A stretch of DNA of 53,447 bases from an uncultured Corynebacterium sp. (GTDB taxonomy: Bacteria > Actinomycetota > Actinomycetes > Mycobacteriales > Mycobacteriaceae). Below are positions 1-8,765 of this stretch, piece by piece. The translations under genes were made by a program, and so were the position numbers. Location of the stretch: NCBI RefSeq assembly GCF_946222305.1, contig NZ_CAMIHZ010000015.1, forward strand, positions 1 to 53,447, read 5' to 3'. A model generated the notes under the pieces. It was given only the letters and a program-made list of their open reading frames with translations. It was not told the origin of the DNA and made no database searches. Position 1 is the first letter of the stretch. Each line of letters begins with the position of its first letter.

Positions 1-249
1 GGGCTGTGGGGGTCGGGGACTACCGTTGCTGGCGACAAGTTGGATGAAAACACGAGAAAGCGCATCGAGCGCGCCTTCACCCTGAAGATTCCCGGAGAGC
101 GTCTGCCTCTGAAGGAAAAGCCGAAACGTGTTTATGTCGCGGGTGGTTCCGTGTTCTTTGAAGCGGAACAGTTGTACACCACCGTCAGCTTGCAAGACCT
201 GATCCCGCAAGGTCGCCGACTAGCGGAGGAGGAAAAACCGGGCCTGTAG
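1..249 (+). CDS. C-terminal end of an LmeA-like (DUF2993) lipid-binding protein, partial
   Basis: The frame is open from the first base and ends in TAG, so only the last 82 residues are visible and the start lies outside the window. An in-frame TTG at position 40 is not a credible start because coding continues upstream. The tail has the pattern of DUF2993 proteins: a 'LP' turn, a short strand, then a 'RVYVAGGSVFFEA' type beta strand. LmeA (mycobacterial Rv0817c) is a periplasmic phospholipid-binding protein needed for lipomannan elongation. Support comes from the next gene downstream, a homologue of the Rv0813c family, which lies near Rv0817c in mycobacteria. With only a C-terminus visible the family call is tentative. 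Confidence 0.5.
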   Translation, partial: GLWGSGTTVAGDKLDENTRKRIERAFTLKIPGERLPLKEKPKRVYVAGGSVFFEAEQLYTTVSLQDLIPQGRRLAEEEKPGL

Positions 250-271
250 TCGCCCGGTATGCTTGAGGGTC

Positions 272-994
272 ATGAGTGAAGAAGCAAACTTGCCTGACGA
301 AACGACTTCCAACGACAACGCTGGCGCCACCAATGAGCGTGCAGCTGGCACCAACGCTTCTGCTGGTTCCACCAGTGGCAAGGTGGATCCTAACCAAGCT
401 GTAGATCGCGCCGCGGAAGCGGCGAAGAACACCGCACACAAGAATGTTCCGGATTTCGAGGACATGCCGATCCCCGCTGATACCGCGAACTTGCGCCTGG
501 GCCCTAACCTGCACGATGGCCTATTGGCCCTTCTGCCACTGGTGGGTGTATGGCGCGGTCAGGGTCAGGCTGCCCATCCTGGCGAGGAAGAGCATACCTT
601 CGGTCAGCAGATCGTTATTTCCCACGATGGGGAAAACCGACTGCGCTACGAATCGCGCACCTGGCGCATGGACGACGACGGAAAGCCCACCTCCACCCCA
701 GACCGTCGTGAATCTGGTTTCTGGCGCATCAACGATAAGGATGAGATCGAACTGATCATCACCCATTCCGACGGCATGGTGGAGATCATGTACGGCAAGC
801 CAATGACCGAGCGCGCATGGGAGCTGGAGAGCGCTTCCACAATGGTCACCGCCACCGGTCCTGCCGCTCTGGGCCCTGGCAAGCGCCTCTACGGCTTGAT
901 GCCCAACAACGATCTGGGCTGGGTCGACGAGCGCCTCATCGACGGCGAGATGGTGCCGTGGCTTTCCGCCCAACTGCACCGGGTAGTCGGTTAA
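272..994 (+). CDS. Nitrobindin / FABP-like heme-binding family protein (Rv0813c family)
   Basis: A 240-residue protein. The first ~85 residues are polar and low in complexity (rich in Asn, Ala, Thr, Ser); the rest forms the ten-stranded lipocalin-like barrel of the nitrobindin/THAP4 family. The hallmark G-x-W-x-G-x-G is visible as 'GVWRGQG', and the C-terminus ends in an 'LHRVV' segment of the type that supplies the heme-contacting histidine in nitrobindins. Family members bind ferric heme and isomerise peroxynitrite; the mycobacterial homologue was first described as fatty-acid-binding-like. I start at the ATG at 272 and not the in-frame TTG at 263, because GAGGG lies directly upstream. It converges on the next gene, with a 4-base overlap at the stops. 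Confidence 0.85.
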   Translation: MSEEANLPDETTSNDNAGATNERAAGTNASAGSTSGKVDPNQAVDRAAEAAKNTAHKNVPDFEDMPIPADTANLRLGPNLHDGLLALLPLVGVWRGQGQAAHPGEEEHTFGQQIVISHDGENRLRYESRTWRMDDDGKPTSTPDRRESGFWRINDKDEIELIITHSDGMVEIMYGKPMTERAWELESASTMVTATGPAALGPGKRLYGLMPNNDLGWVDERLIDGEMVPWLSAQLHRVVG

Positions 995-1842
995 CTCGTC
1001 ACTGCCCGCCACACCATAGCTTCGATCTGGTCGGCGCGGTCCGGCCGATCCAGCAGCTGGCCGTCAATGCTGTTTACCCGCGCGTAAGCACGCACGGAAC
1101 TCACTAGCCACACACCGTCACTGTCCACGAGGTCAGCCACGGTGAGTGGCTTTTGTTGTGTTTCCCATCCGTCCTGCTCGGCCATGTGGAAAATCGCCGC
1201 CTGGGTAGTGCTCGGAAGAATTCCTGCATCCGTGGGTGGCGTGAGGAGTGTCTTACCCTGCACCGCGATCACAGATGATGTGGGCCCCTCCAGCACGTGG
1301 CCCTCATTGGAGATGAAGATGACATCGGTATACCCGCGTTCCTTTGCCGTGCGCAGGGCAGCCATATTCGCGGCATAACTGAGTGTTTTGGCTCCCACCA
1401 GCGCCCACGGGGATCGCTGCGACAAGTCGATCCGGAACCCGCGTTCCGCTGTCATCACATCAACCCCTTCTTTTCGAGCGCGCTCCACTTCCGCACTAAT
1501 GGGCGCCACAGTGATCCACCCGCTGGGCTGACCCGTCGCCTCCCTTCCCCGGGAGTACACCCAGCGCAGTGCAGCCTCCGGAGCGCCGACCTCATCCTGG
1601 AACGCTTGCGCAGCTACTTCGGTGGCACGGTGCCACAGCGCGATATCGGGCTCGGGCAAATTGAGCATCGCCGCACTATTGACGAACCGGCGGGAGTGGC
1701 GATCTAACTTATGCACCACTCCCTGCCGCAGCATGAGAGTTTCGAAAACACCATCGCCACGCACGGCCGCAAGATCGTCGGCATAAACCAGCGGGACATC
1801 GGGGTCGACTACAGCAGGAGTGTTTGCGGTCTCCCCACCCAT
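991..1842 (-). CDS. pabC: Aminodeoxychorismate lyase / class IV aminotransferase
   Basis: A PLP-dependent class IV (BCAT-fold) protein of 283 residues when started at the ATG whose complement is 1840-1842. The early 'RGDGVFET' motif and the 'GAKTLSY' segment carrying the Schiff-base lysine (about K152) are clear, as is the late 'EGPTSSV' phosphate-binding loop. Homologues at this locus in mycobacteria (Rv0812) convert 4-amino-4-deoxychorismate to p-aminobenzoate for folate; D-amino-acid aminotransferases share the fold, so substrate is inferred. The reading frame stays open another 91 codons upstream (to 2115), but that part is low in complexity and lacks a domain, so I exclude it. No strong ribosome binding site marks the start. 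Confidence 0.8.
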   Translation of the reverse strand: MGGETANTPAVVDPDVPLVYADDLAAVRGDGVFETLMLRQGVVHKLDRHSRRFVNSAAMLNLPEPDIALWHRATEVAAQAFQDEVGAPEAALRWVYSRGREATGQPSGWITVAPISAEVERARKEGVDVMTAERGFRIDLSQRSPWALVGAKTLSYAANMAALRTAKERGYTDVIFISNEGHVLEGPTSSVIAVQGKTLLTPPTDAGILPSTTQAAIFHMAEQDGWETQQKPLTVADLVDSDGVWLVSSVRAYARVNSIDGQLLDRPDRADQIEAMVWRAVTS

Positions 1843-2304
1843 GACGCTTACGACCACAGTCTTCGAGCGCGCCTTATGCGCCGTCGTATCTTGTGCCTGA
1901 TTCCGAGTCGAAGCCCCAGCCGTTTCCCGCATCGGTTCCCCAGCTGTTTCCCCCGACGTTTCCCACGCTATATCCCCAGCCCCACTAGGAGTTCCTGCAT
2001 CCACGATTAGGCCTCTCTTCGCCACAGAAGTTCTTTGCATCCCCAGCCTATATCCTCTGCTGGTTGCACTAGTTCGTCTCGGCGCTATACGGCGTCGGTC
2101 CAAGGCAGCGTCCACTCCAGACCGCCCCGTGCCCTACCGCCTACCGCCATGCAGCCCCAACCGCATACGGGCCCAATCCCTTCGACTCAGCCCTTGTGGC
2201 TCAGCTGTCGCTCGGTACATTGCTTTCCTCAGATGGCTTCCCTAAGGAACTATTCGCGCAAAACTCACCCCCGCTACCCACCAACTCCGACGGTTGTGCA
2301 TACC
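1843..2304. other. Divergent intergenic region with low-complexity pyrimidine-rich stretch
   Basis: This 462-base gap lies between the divergent starts of pabC and ygfZ and should hold both promoters. Around 1918-1985 the plus strand is a run of imperfect 'GTTTCCC'-like units. Both neighbouring frames stay open through parts of it (pabC frame to 2115, ygfZ frame from 2035), so either protein could be longer than I call it. I see no ribosome binding site or clear -10/-35 pair that decides this, and no independent gene. Confidence 0.45.
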
Positions 2305-3600
2305 ATGGATGGCGTGTTGGAAGAATCCGTTAGCCCTTTGGTTTCCCACGTCCCGGGCGCGGCCAACGTGGTCGATGACGAAACCACGCCCACCGCAGCC
2401 CACTACGGCGACCCTCTCGTCGAACAGCAGAGACTTTCTCGCTCCGTAGGGATCACTGACCGCTGGGATCGCACCGCCATTCTCGTGAAGGGCGAAGAAA
2501 CCCACACATGGCTCAACGACCTGATCTCCCAGAAGATCAACGCGATTGAACCCGGCCAGGCCACGTATGGCCTTCTGCTCGACATCCAAGGTCGGGTCAC
2601 TCACCAATTCGGAATCGCTTCTTTGCCCGAGGGGATCTTGCTGGATTGCCCCATGCGCGACGCCGACAGTCTCGCCGACTACCTCACCAAGATGATCTTC
2701 TGGGCCCGCGTTGAGGTCGAGGTTTTGCAGCTCGCCCAGCTCACTCTTGTCAGCGGTTTGCTTCCTGATTCCGACGCCGCCGGCTCCCTGACTGCATCTT
2801 CTGCTTCGGAGGAGCTTCGCGCGGCACTCGGCTCTGGCGAGGATGCAGCGGGCGCCAAAGGCCTCGATTCGAACTCCCTCGTGGAGGCCATCTTGGCCAT
2901 CCCCGGCGCCCATTCATGGCGGATGCGCAGTATGGCTGCCGTGGGGAACGAACCCTCCGCGTCCAACATTGGTGCGTTAGATATTTGGGTGCCACGCGGC
3001 GAGGTCACGGCAGCATGGGATGTCCTCAGCGAGGTCGCGGCTCCCGCGGGACGCATGGCCTATGACGCCCTTCGTATCGCAGCCCATATCCCAGAGGTGG
3101 GCATCGATACCGACGAGCGAACGATTCCCCATGAGGCCGCATTCTTCACGGGGCCCCGCACCGCTGAGGCCACCAAGTTGGGTTCGGAAGCCGATGGCCC
3201 CTCCCCTTACGCAGTTCACCTGAACAAGGGTTGCTACCGGGGGCAAGAGACCGTATCGCGCGTGCAGAACCTCGGAAAGCCACCGCGGGTCATCGTGCTG
3301 GTGCATCTGGATGGGTCCGCGAATCGTTTGCCAGCGGTCGGTTCCGATTTCACTGCTGGGGGCAAGGTCATCGGTCGAGTGGGCAGCAGCGCTCATGATG
3401 GCGAACTCGGTCCTATCGCCTTGGCTTTGGTCAAGCGCGGGATTGTGGAGAAATTGGCGTCGGATCCAAAAAATGCGCCAGCCCTGCAGGCAGATGGTGT
3501 AGACGCGACGATCGACCCAGCCGACCTAGTGCGCGATGACGCCGAACGGCCGGGACGCGCGGCAATCAACCAATTGCGCTCAGGCCCGCAACCGCGTTAA
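2305..3600 (+). CDS. ygfZ: YgfZ/GcvT-family folate-binding protein
   Basis: A 431-residue protein of the GcvT-like YgfZ family, which binds tetrahydrofolate and supports repair or assembly of certain iron-sulfur clusters. The family signature K-G-C-Y-x-G-Q-E is present ('KGCYRGQE', near residue 310), followed by the C-terminal beta-barrel domain. A Ser/Ala-rich insert ('DSDAAGSLTASSASEE' region, about residues 150-175) looks like a variable loop. Start choice is uncertain: ATG at 2305 gives the family-like N-terminus; an in-frame ATG at 2233 would add 24 residues, and neither has a Shine-Dalgarno sequence. It diverges from pabC. Confidence 0.85.
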   Translation: MDGVLEESVSPLVSHVPGAANVVDDETTPTAAHYGDPLVEQQRLSRSVGITDRWDRTAILVKGEETHTWLNDLISQKINAIEPGQATYGLLLDIQGRVTHQFGIASLPEGILLDCPMRDADSLADYLTKMIFWARVEVEVLQLAQLTLVSGLLPDSDAAGSLTASSASEELRAALGSGEDAAGAKGLDSNSLVEAILAIPGAHSWRMRSMAAVGNEPSASNIGALDIWVPRGEVTAAWDVLSEVAAPAGRMAYDALRIAAHIPEVGIDTDERTIPHEAAFFTGPRTAEATKLGSEADGPSPYAVHLNKGCYRGQETVSRVQNLGKPPRVIVLVHLDGSANRLPAVGSDFTAGGKVIGRVGSSAHDGELGPIALALVKRGIVEKLASDPKNAPALQADGVDATIDPADLVRDDAERPGRAAINQLRSGPQPR

Positions 3601-3870
3601 TCGGGAACTATTTTCGGTATTTCCCCCACTTATAAGTTCAGACACATGGAAAATTTTCAATTTTCTAGGATGGGTTTGTGAGGCGGATATTGGCATGTCA
3701 GGGCGCAAAATGCACGCCTGGGAAAAAGTGACGCGCCCATGTTGAGGGCACCCCTTTGCGGAAAATTTTTCTCTCACCCGCTATGGTGTACAACAGGAAG
3801 AAACTTTAAACGTAAAAGCAGGGTGGCCGAACTCCCGAGTCGCCCGAGGACACCGCAAGGGGGTCAGGCC

Positions 3871-4062
3871 ATGGGTCGCGGCCGTGCCAAGGCTAAGCAA
3901 GCCAAGGTTGCTCGTCAGTTGAAGTACAACACTCCAGAAATGGATCTGGAGCGTCTGCAGAGGGAACTTTCGGGTTCATCCTCCAACGACGATGATCGCT
4001 ACTCGTCGTACGACGACGAGTGGGATGAGTGGAACGACGAGGACGATCACTCCTCGCGCTAG
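3871..4062 (+). CDS. DUF3073 small protein (Rv0810c family)
   Basis: A 63-residue actinobacterial protein starting 'MGRGRAKAKQAKVARQLKY', basic in the first third and strongly acidic at the C-terminus (Asp/Glu/Ser-rich). The start is fixed by a strong AAGGGGG ribosome binding site at 3857-3863. DUF3073 proteins are conserved beside purM in mycobacteria (Rv0810c next to Rv0809) as here; the function is unknown. The charge split suggests nucleic-acid or ribosome contact, which is only an inference. A 15-bp stem terminator follows. The ~270-base upstream region is AT-richer than its surroundings and has a candidate -10 TATGGT at 3782-3787. Confidence 0.85.
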   Translation: MGRGRAKAKQAKVARQLKYNTPEMDLERLQRELSGSSSNDDDRYSSYDDEWDEWNDEDDHSSR

Positions 4063-4105
4063 AGCACTCCCAAGAGCTTGCGCTAAGCAAACTTCCAATT
4101 CGAAT

Positions 4106-4155
4106 AACTAACCCCACCTCGCCAGTGGCTAGCGTCGCTGGAGGTGGGGTTAGTT
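4106..4155. terminator. Bidirectional intrinsic terminator
   Basis: A perfect 15-bp inverted repeat (4106-4120 and 4141-4155) with a 20-base loop, between the convergent DUF3073 gene and purM. The outer AACTA/TAGTT pairs give short T-rich ends on both strands, so it can serve both genes. Confidence 0.85.
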
Positions 4156-4275
4156 GTTTGCCGCGGTTGCCTTTGCTGGGATTCGTAAAAAGCACGAGCA
4201 AAGTGTGGAAAGAAATAGGCAAAACAGCACCTGCGCTATACCCGACAATACCGGCTAGCGTGGGTGCTGTTTTAG

Positions 4276-5349
4276 TTACGCGCTTGGGTGTTCTCCGGTC
4301 AGGGTGGCACCGGAACCTTCGGTATCCTCGCTGGTAGACACGGTTCCGAGCTTCCACGCTTCCACATGGCGGGCAGTGAGCATCGCTAGGGCGCGTTCTG
4401 CATCTTCTTCGGAAACGACAGCAACCATGCCAACACCCATGTTGAAGGTTTTCTCCATTTCCGCTTGCGCGACGCCACCTTCCCGGGCAATGAGCTGGAA
4501 GATTGGGCCGGGGGTCCAGGTAGCGCGATCCAATTCGGCGACCAGACCCTCTGGGATCACGCGGCCGAGGTTTGCCGCGAGACCGCCACCGGTGATGTGC
4601 GCGAAAGTATGCACCTCGCACTCGGCGGCCAAGTCCAGGCACGTCTTGGCATAGATCCGGGTGGGCTCCAGCAACTCGTCACCAAGGGTTCGGCCGAGTT
4701 CTTCCATGTGGCCATCCAGAGGCAGCCCTGCCTTCTCCAGCAGGACGTGGCGAGCCAGCGAATAACCGTTGGAGTGCAATCCGGAGGATGCCATAGCAAT
4801 GACAACATCACCTGGGCGGACCTTATCTGGCCCCAGCAGCTTTGCTTCTTCCACTACACCAACGGAAGTGGCGGAGACGTCGTATTCACCGGGCTTCATC
4901 ACACCCGGGTGCTCTGCGGTTTCCCCACCGAGCAACGCACAACCGGCCTCCTCACAACCATCGGCAATTCCCTTGACGATGCTGGCCACATGTTCCGGAA
5001 CGACCTTGCCGATAGCAATGTAGTCCTGAAGAAACAGTGGCTCTGCGCCACATACGACGAGGTCGTCGACACACATGGCCACCAGATCGCGACCGATCGT
5101 GTCGTGCTTATCCATCGCCTGGGCAACCGCCAACTTGGTTCCTACGCCGTCGGAGGACGCAGCCAACAATGGCTTCTCGTACTCCCCGAGGGCGAAAAGG
5201 CCCGCGAATCCGCCAAGGCCACCGCGCACCTCTGGGCGCGTCGCCTTCTTCGCCAGTGGTGCGAAGAGCTCGACGGCACGGTCGCCCGCCTCGATATCAA
5301 CGCCGGCAGCGGCGTAGGAAGCACCGGTGGTCTGTTGCTGATCGGTCAT
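4276..5349 (-). CDS. purM: Phosphoribosylformylglycinamidine cyclo-ligase
   Basis: A 357-residue AIR synthetase, step 5 of purine synthesis: FGAM + ATP to AIR. The PurM N-terminal ATP-binding domain shows 'SSDGVGTKL' and 'DDLVVCGAEPLF', followed by 'LLGGETAEHPG' and the C-terminal 'HITGGGL' motif typical of the family. Length is normal. The ATG complement is at 5347-5349. It lies 194 bases downstream of purF on the same strand, as in mycobacteria, and ends before a shared terminator. Confidence 0.97.
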   Translation of the reverse strand: MTDQQQTTGASYAAAGVDIEAGDRAVELFAPLAKKATRPEVRGGLGGFAGLFALGEYEKPLLAASSDGVGTKLAVAQAMDKHDTIGRDLVAMCVDDLVVCGAEPLFLQDYIAIGKVVPEHVASIVKGIADGCEEAGCALLGGETAEHPGVMKPGEYDVSATSVGVVEEAKLLGPDKVRPGDVVIAMASSGLHSNGYSLARHVLLEKAGLPLDGHMEELGRTLGDELLEPTRIYAKTCLDLAAECEVHTFAHITGGGLAANLGRVIPEGLVAELDRATWTPGPIFQLIAREGGVAQAEMEKTFNMGVGMVAVVSEEDAERALAMLTARHVEAWKLGTVSTSEDTEGSGATLTGEHPSA

Positions 5350-5543
5350 GAAAGTCCTTGATTCTTATTCTTCAGTTCGAAAACAAACGTTGTCGCTCGC
5401 GAGTGTGGGCCCAGCGTCACCCATTCATGAGTGCACGCCGAACCTGTTCTCGCACACTCAAAGCTACCTTGTTGGAGCTACGGAGGGTTATCGCCTCAGT
5501 CACAGGCAGCCGGGTCTGTTGTTTTTCCTGGTTTTGACGCCAA

Positions 5544-7151
5544 CTACCGCACGAACTCATCCAGCTCATCTGCGCTACCACATGCAGAGGGGCTCATACC
5601 CTGCTCTACTTGCATGCTGCGCACCAGCGCCGAGTTCGGATTGTCGTTGGGTAGCCCCAGGGGATAAACACCGTCGAAGCATGCCGAGCACAGTTCAGAC
5701 TTCGGCTGACCCGAGGCCTCCACCATGGCTTCACTGGAAACGAATGCTAGTGAATCAGCACCGATTTCCTCGCACATCCGGGCCACGGGATCGTCCTGCT
5801 CCACGGTGTTGGCGATGAGCTCTTGCGGAGAAGCGAAGTCGATGCCGTAGAAGCACGGCCACTTCACTGGAGGTGAAGCGATGCGCACGTGTACTTCGGC
5901 GGCGCCGGCATCACGCAGCATCTTGATGAGCGCGCGCTGGGTATTACCACGGACGATGGAATCGTCCACAACGATGAGCTTTTTGCCCTCGATAACGGAG
6001 CGCAATGGGTTGAGCTTCAACCGAATACCCAGCTGGCGGATGGACTGCGAGGGTTGGATGAAGGTACGACCCACGTAGGCATTCTTCATGAGGCCTTGGC
6101 CGAAAGGAATACCGGATTCCTGGGCATAACCCACGGCTGCTGGCGTGCCCGAATCGGGAACGGGAATCACCAAGTCGCCTTCGGCTGGTGCTTCCTTCGC
6201 CAAGGAACGGCCGATACCGACGCGAGTGGCGTTGACGACCTGCCCGCGGATCACGGAGTCCGGACGGGCCAAGTACACGTACTCGAACACGCAGCCCTTG
6301 GGCTTGGCCTGCGCGATAGTGCGAGAGCGAACGCCATCTTCATCCACGACGATCAGCTCGCCAGGTTCAACGTCTCGCTCAAATTTCGCACCGACGATGT
6401 CCAGCGCTGCGGTTTCACTGGCGATGACCCAGCCGCCATTGGGTAGTCGCCCAATGGACAGAGGGCGCACACCGTGCGGGTCGCGCACGGCATACAGCGC
6501 CGAACCATCGGTAAACAGGGTGCAGAACGCGCCACGCACGCGGGAGAACAGTTCAACGGCGGCTTCTTCCACGCTGTGATCGTCGCGGACTGCAGAAGCC
6601 AAGAGGGCGCACATAACGTCGGAATCAGATGGGTGAGTCTTTGGATCCACCAAGCCCAAGCGGGCAGCCTCCAATGTCAGTTCTTGGTGGTTCACCAAGT
6701 TGCCGTTGTGCCCTAGGGCAACGTCGGTTCCATTGGGGGCCATCCGGAACATGGGCTGGGCATTCTCCCAGCTTGCGCCACCTGCGGTGGAGTAACGAGT
6801 ATGCCCCAACCCGATGTGGCCCTTCAGGGCCTCCAGCGCTTGCTCATCGAAAACTTGGCTAACCAGTCCAAGGTCTTTAAAGACGACGATTTGGTCCCCG
6901 TTGCCCACTGCAATGCCGGCGGCTTCTTGGCCACGGTGTTGCAAGGCGTAAAGGCCGTAGTAGGAGAGCTTCGAGACGTCTTCGCCTGGAGCCCAGACTC
7001 CGAATACGCCACATTCCTCGCGGGGTTCGGTCTCCCCCAGAGTGTCGTAGGGCCCGCATGCGGTGCCACGCGCCTGGGCACTGGTTCCGTTGCTTTGGCT
7101 CAGTTCTTTTGCCACTTCCCCAACGTTACCCGTCACCGACACAATTCCCAA
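5544..7151 (-). CDS. purF: Amidophosphoribosyltransferase
   Basis: Catalyses the committed step of purine synthesis, PRPP + glutamine to phosphoribosylamine. The Ntn glutaminase domain begins with the nucleophile cysteine in 'REECGVFG' (C47 from the start used), which must be exposed by removal of the propeptide. 'LQHRGQEAAGI' and 'GHTRYST' follow, and the PRPP-binding loop 'VVDDSIVRG' is in the phosphoribosyltransferase domain. The first in-frame start is TTG at 7151; GTG at 7142 is an alternative and no ribosome binding site decides. It lies 33 bases downstream of the SCP-like gene and probably shares its transcript. Confidence 0.97.
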   Translation of the reverse strand: MGIVSVTGNVGEVAKELSQSNGTSAQARGTACGPYDTLGETEPREECGVFGVWAPGEDVSKLSYYGLYALQHRGQEAAGIAVGNGDQIVVFKDLGLVSQVFDEQALEALKGHIGLGHTRYSTAGGASWENAQPMFRMAPNGTDVALGHNGNLVNHQELTLEAARLGLVDPKTHPSDSDVMCALLASAVRDDHSVEEAAVELFSRVRGAFCTLFTDGSALYAVRDPHGVRPLSIGRLPNGGWVIASETAALDIVGAKFERDVEPGELIVVDEDGVRSRTIAQAKPKGCVFEYVYLARPDSVIRGQVVNATRVGIGRSLAKEAPAEGDLVIPVPDSGTPAAVGYAQESGIPFGQGLMKNAYVGRTFIQPSQSIRQLGIRLKLNPLRSVIEGKKLIVVDDSIVRGNTQRALIKMLRDAGAAEVHVRIASPPVKWPCFYGIDFASPQELIANTVEQDDPVARMCEEIGADSLAFVSSEAMVEASGQPKSELCSACFDGVYPLGLPNDNPNSALVRSMQVEQGMSPSACGSADELDEFVR

Positions 7152-7184
7152 AGGGATTACAGGCTTCTTACAGCTGAGCTTCCG

Positions 7185-7571
7185 CTAGGAGAAACGTAGC
7201 AGCGGAAGGTGGGAGCTAATCTCGCCTGCGCGGGTGCCGGAGCTATCGGCGTCGGAGGAAGAAAAAGCTACCTCCCCTACCACCAGACGCAACCATTCCA
7301 ACGGCGAGCACTGCACCACATTGGGTGGGGTGCCACGGCGGTGGTTCGGGCCAGCAACGCACTGCACCGCGGCGAAAGGGGGCACGCGAACTTCCACACT
7401 ATTGCCTGGCGCCAACTCGACGAGAAGTGCGGTGGACAGGCGAACGGCCGCTGCCTGCTGGGTGCGGCCAGGTGCTGGGGTGCCCTCGGGGTCGCGAATC
7501 CAATCAAGGACAGCAGCGACGGCTTCTCGGGCGGCAGTGGACAGCTCGGGGCCGGTTAGAGATCGCTTCAT
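7185..7571 (-). CDS. Sterol carrier (SCP2-like) family protein, Rv0807 type
   Basis: A 128-residue protein with the actinobacterial 'sterol carrier family' pattern: a helical N-terminus, then 'VEVRVPPFAAVQC' and 'RGTPPNVVQ', and a 'WLRL' strand. The mycobacterial homologue Rv0807 sits directly beside purF, as this gene does. Members are thought to bind lipid or coenzyme A groups, but no role is established, and the link to purine synthesis is positional. It appears to be the first gene of an SCP-purF-purM transcript. A TAGCCT hexamer seven bases before its ATG suggests a leaderless mRNA. Confidence 0.75.
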   Translation of the reverse strand: MKRSLTGPELSTAAREAVAAVLDWIRDPEGTPAPGRTQQAAAVRLSTALLVELAPGNSVEVRVPPFAAVQCVAGPNHRRGTPPNVVQCSPLEWLRLVVGEVAFSSSDADSSGTRAGEISSHLPLLRFS

Positions 7572-7578
7572 GCTTTTT

Positions 7579-7584
7579 AGGCTA
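7579..7584 (-). promoter_or_regulatory. Candidate -10 element for a leaderless SCP-purF-purM transcript
   Basis: On the minus strand the hexamer TAGCCT ends seven bases before the ATG at 7571, the spacing expected when transcription begins at the start codon. Such TANNNT elements and leaderless mRNAs are common in corynebacteria. No good -35 is visible, so this is a candidate only. Confidence 0.35.
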
Positions 7585-7739
7585 CTCGAGGCGTTAAGAT
7601 AAAATTTCTATGTTGCACTGGGTTGTTATCTAGTACCGAGTAGCGCAGTATCACTGGAATACTAACGAGTACTGGGTTATTCGCCAGCCACGAGGGCTAT
7701 TACCTGCCGACCACGTTGAAAGAGGAGAACTACACCGCC

Positions 7740-8765
7740 ATGGCCGAGCACGAGACGACCTCTACTACCGCCGACGCCACGGACCGCCCGCCAGAGGTGA
7801 CTCTGCGGTTCCTCGCCGCACCCACTGACGTGTTGATGGCAGGTTCCATGGGCGTGCACGGTGGCCGGGTTTTGGAGTGGATCGATAAGGCTGCTTATGC
7901 CTGTGCTGTGGGATGGTCCCAGTCCTACTGCGTGACCGCCTACGTGGGCCACATCCACTTCAACCGCCCGATCCCTTCGGGTCACATGGTGGAGGTCCGC
8001 AGCCGTATCGCATACACCGGCCGGTCCTCGATGCACATCGTCAACGAGGTATTCTCCGCCGACCCACGCGAGGGTATTTTCACCCGCGCCTGCGACTGCC
8101 TCGTGATCTTCGTGGCCATGGATGAGAACCGTAAGTCCAAGGCTGTCCCCGCGTACGTCCCAAAGACGGATGAGGAAAAGCGCGTAGCCGAAGCTGCCCT
8201 GTCCCGCGTACAGCTGCGCAAGGCCATCGAAGAGGAGATGCTGCGCCAGACCTACACGGATGATTCCACCGCACCTCAGCTGACCAACCGCTTCCTGGCG
8301 AAGCCTACGGACGTGAACTGGGGCGGCAACGTCCACGGTGGCACAGCAATGGAGTGGATCGATGAGGCCGCCACCGCCTGCACCATGCAATGGTCCGGTG
8401 AGCGCACGGTAGCCGTGTACGCCGGTGGCATTCGTTTCTACCGCCCGGTGCACATTGGCGATCTCGTAGAGGTCGATGCGCGTCTGATCCGCACCGATGC
8501 TCGTTCCATGTCCGTGATTGTGCACCTGCGCGCGGGCGATCCGCGCCGCGGCAAGGACAACCTGCCGGTCGCCATCCACGCTTCGTTCACCTATATCGCG
8601 CTGGATATCGACGGCAACCCGTTGGCCGCCCGTAAGTTCGTTCCAGTCACAAACGAAGACAAGCGGCTTGAGCAGCACTCGCTGCGTCTGCGCGAGCTGC
8701 GCAGCGAGTTTGTGCCCAAGCCGCTAGTTAAGCCACTTCGCGACGATTACCGGATTACTCAATAA
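7740..8765 (+). CDS. Tandem hotdog-domain acyl-CoA thioesterase
   Basis: A 341-residue protein made of two similar 4HBT (hotdog) domains. The first (about residues 20-145) carries 'MGVHGGRVLEWIDKAAYACA'; the second (about 185-315) repeats it as 'GNVHGGTAMEWIDEAATACT'. This double-hotdog layout is that of BFIT/ACOT-type acyl-CoA hydrolases, which release fatty acids from CoA in the cytoplasm. The ATG at 7740 is preceded by GAGGAG at 7722-7727, a slightly long spacing. It is divergent from the SCP-purF operon and converges on purL with an 11-base overlap. Confidence 0.85.
   Translation: MAEHETTSTTADATDRPPEVTLRFLAAPTDVLMAGSMGVHGGRVLEWIDKAAYACAVGWSQSYCVTAYVGHIHFNRPIPSGHMVEVRSRIAYTGRSSMHIVNEVFSADPREGIFTRACDCLVIFVAMDENRKSKAVPAYVPKTDEEKRVAEAALSRVQLRKAIEEEMLRQTYTDDSTAPQLTNRFLAKPTDVNWGGNVHGGTAMEWIDEAATACTMQWSGERTVAVYAGGIRFYRPVHIGDLVEVDARLIRTDARSMSVIVHLRAGDPRRGKDNLPVAIHASFTYIALDIDGNPLAARKFVPVTNEDKRLEQHSLRLRELRSEFVPKPLVKPLRDDYRITQ

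Noticed and set aside
4465..5361. A 298-codon plus-strand frame opposite purM.
   Set aside because: Shadow of purM; no domain and the composition of an antisense frame.
7677..8678. A 333-codon minus-strand frame opposite the thioesterase gene.
   Set aside because: Antisense shadow: His/Gly/Val-rich with no family signature, while the plus strand has two intact hotdog domains.
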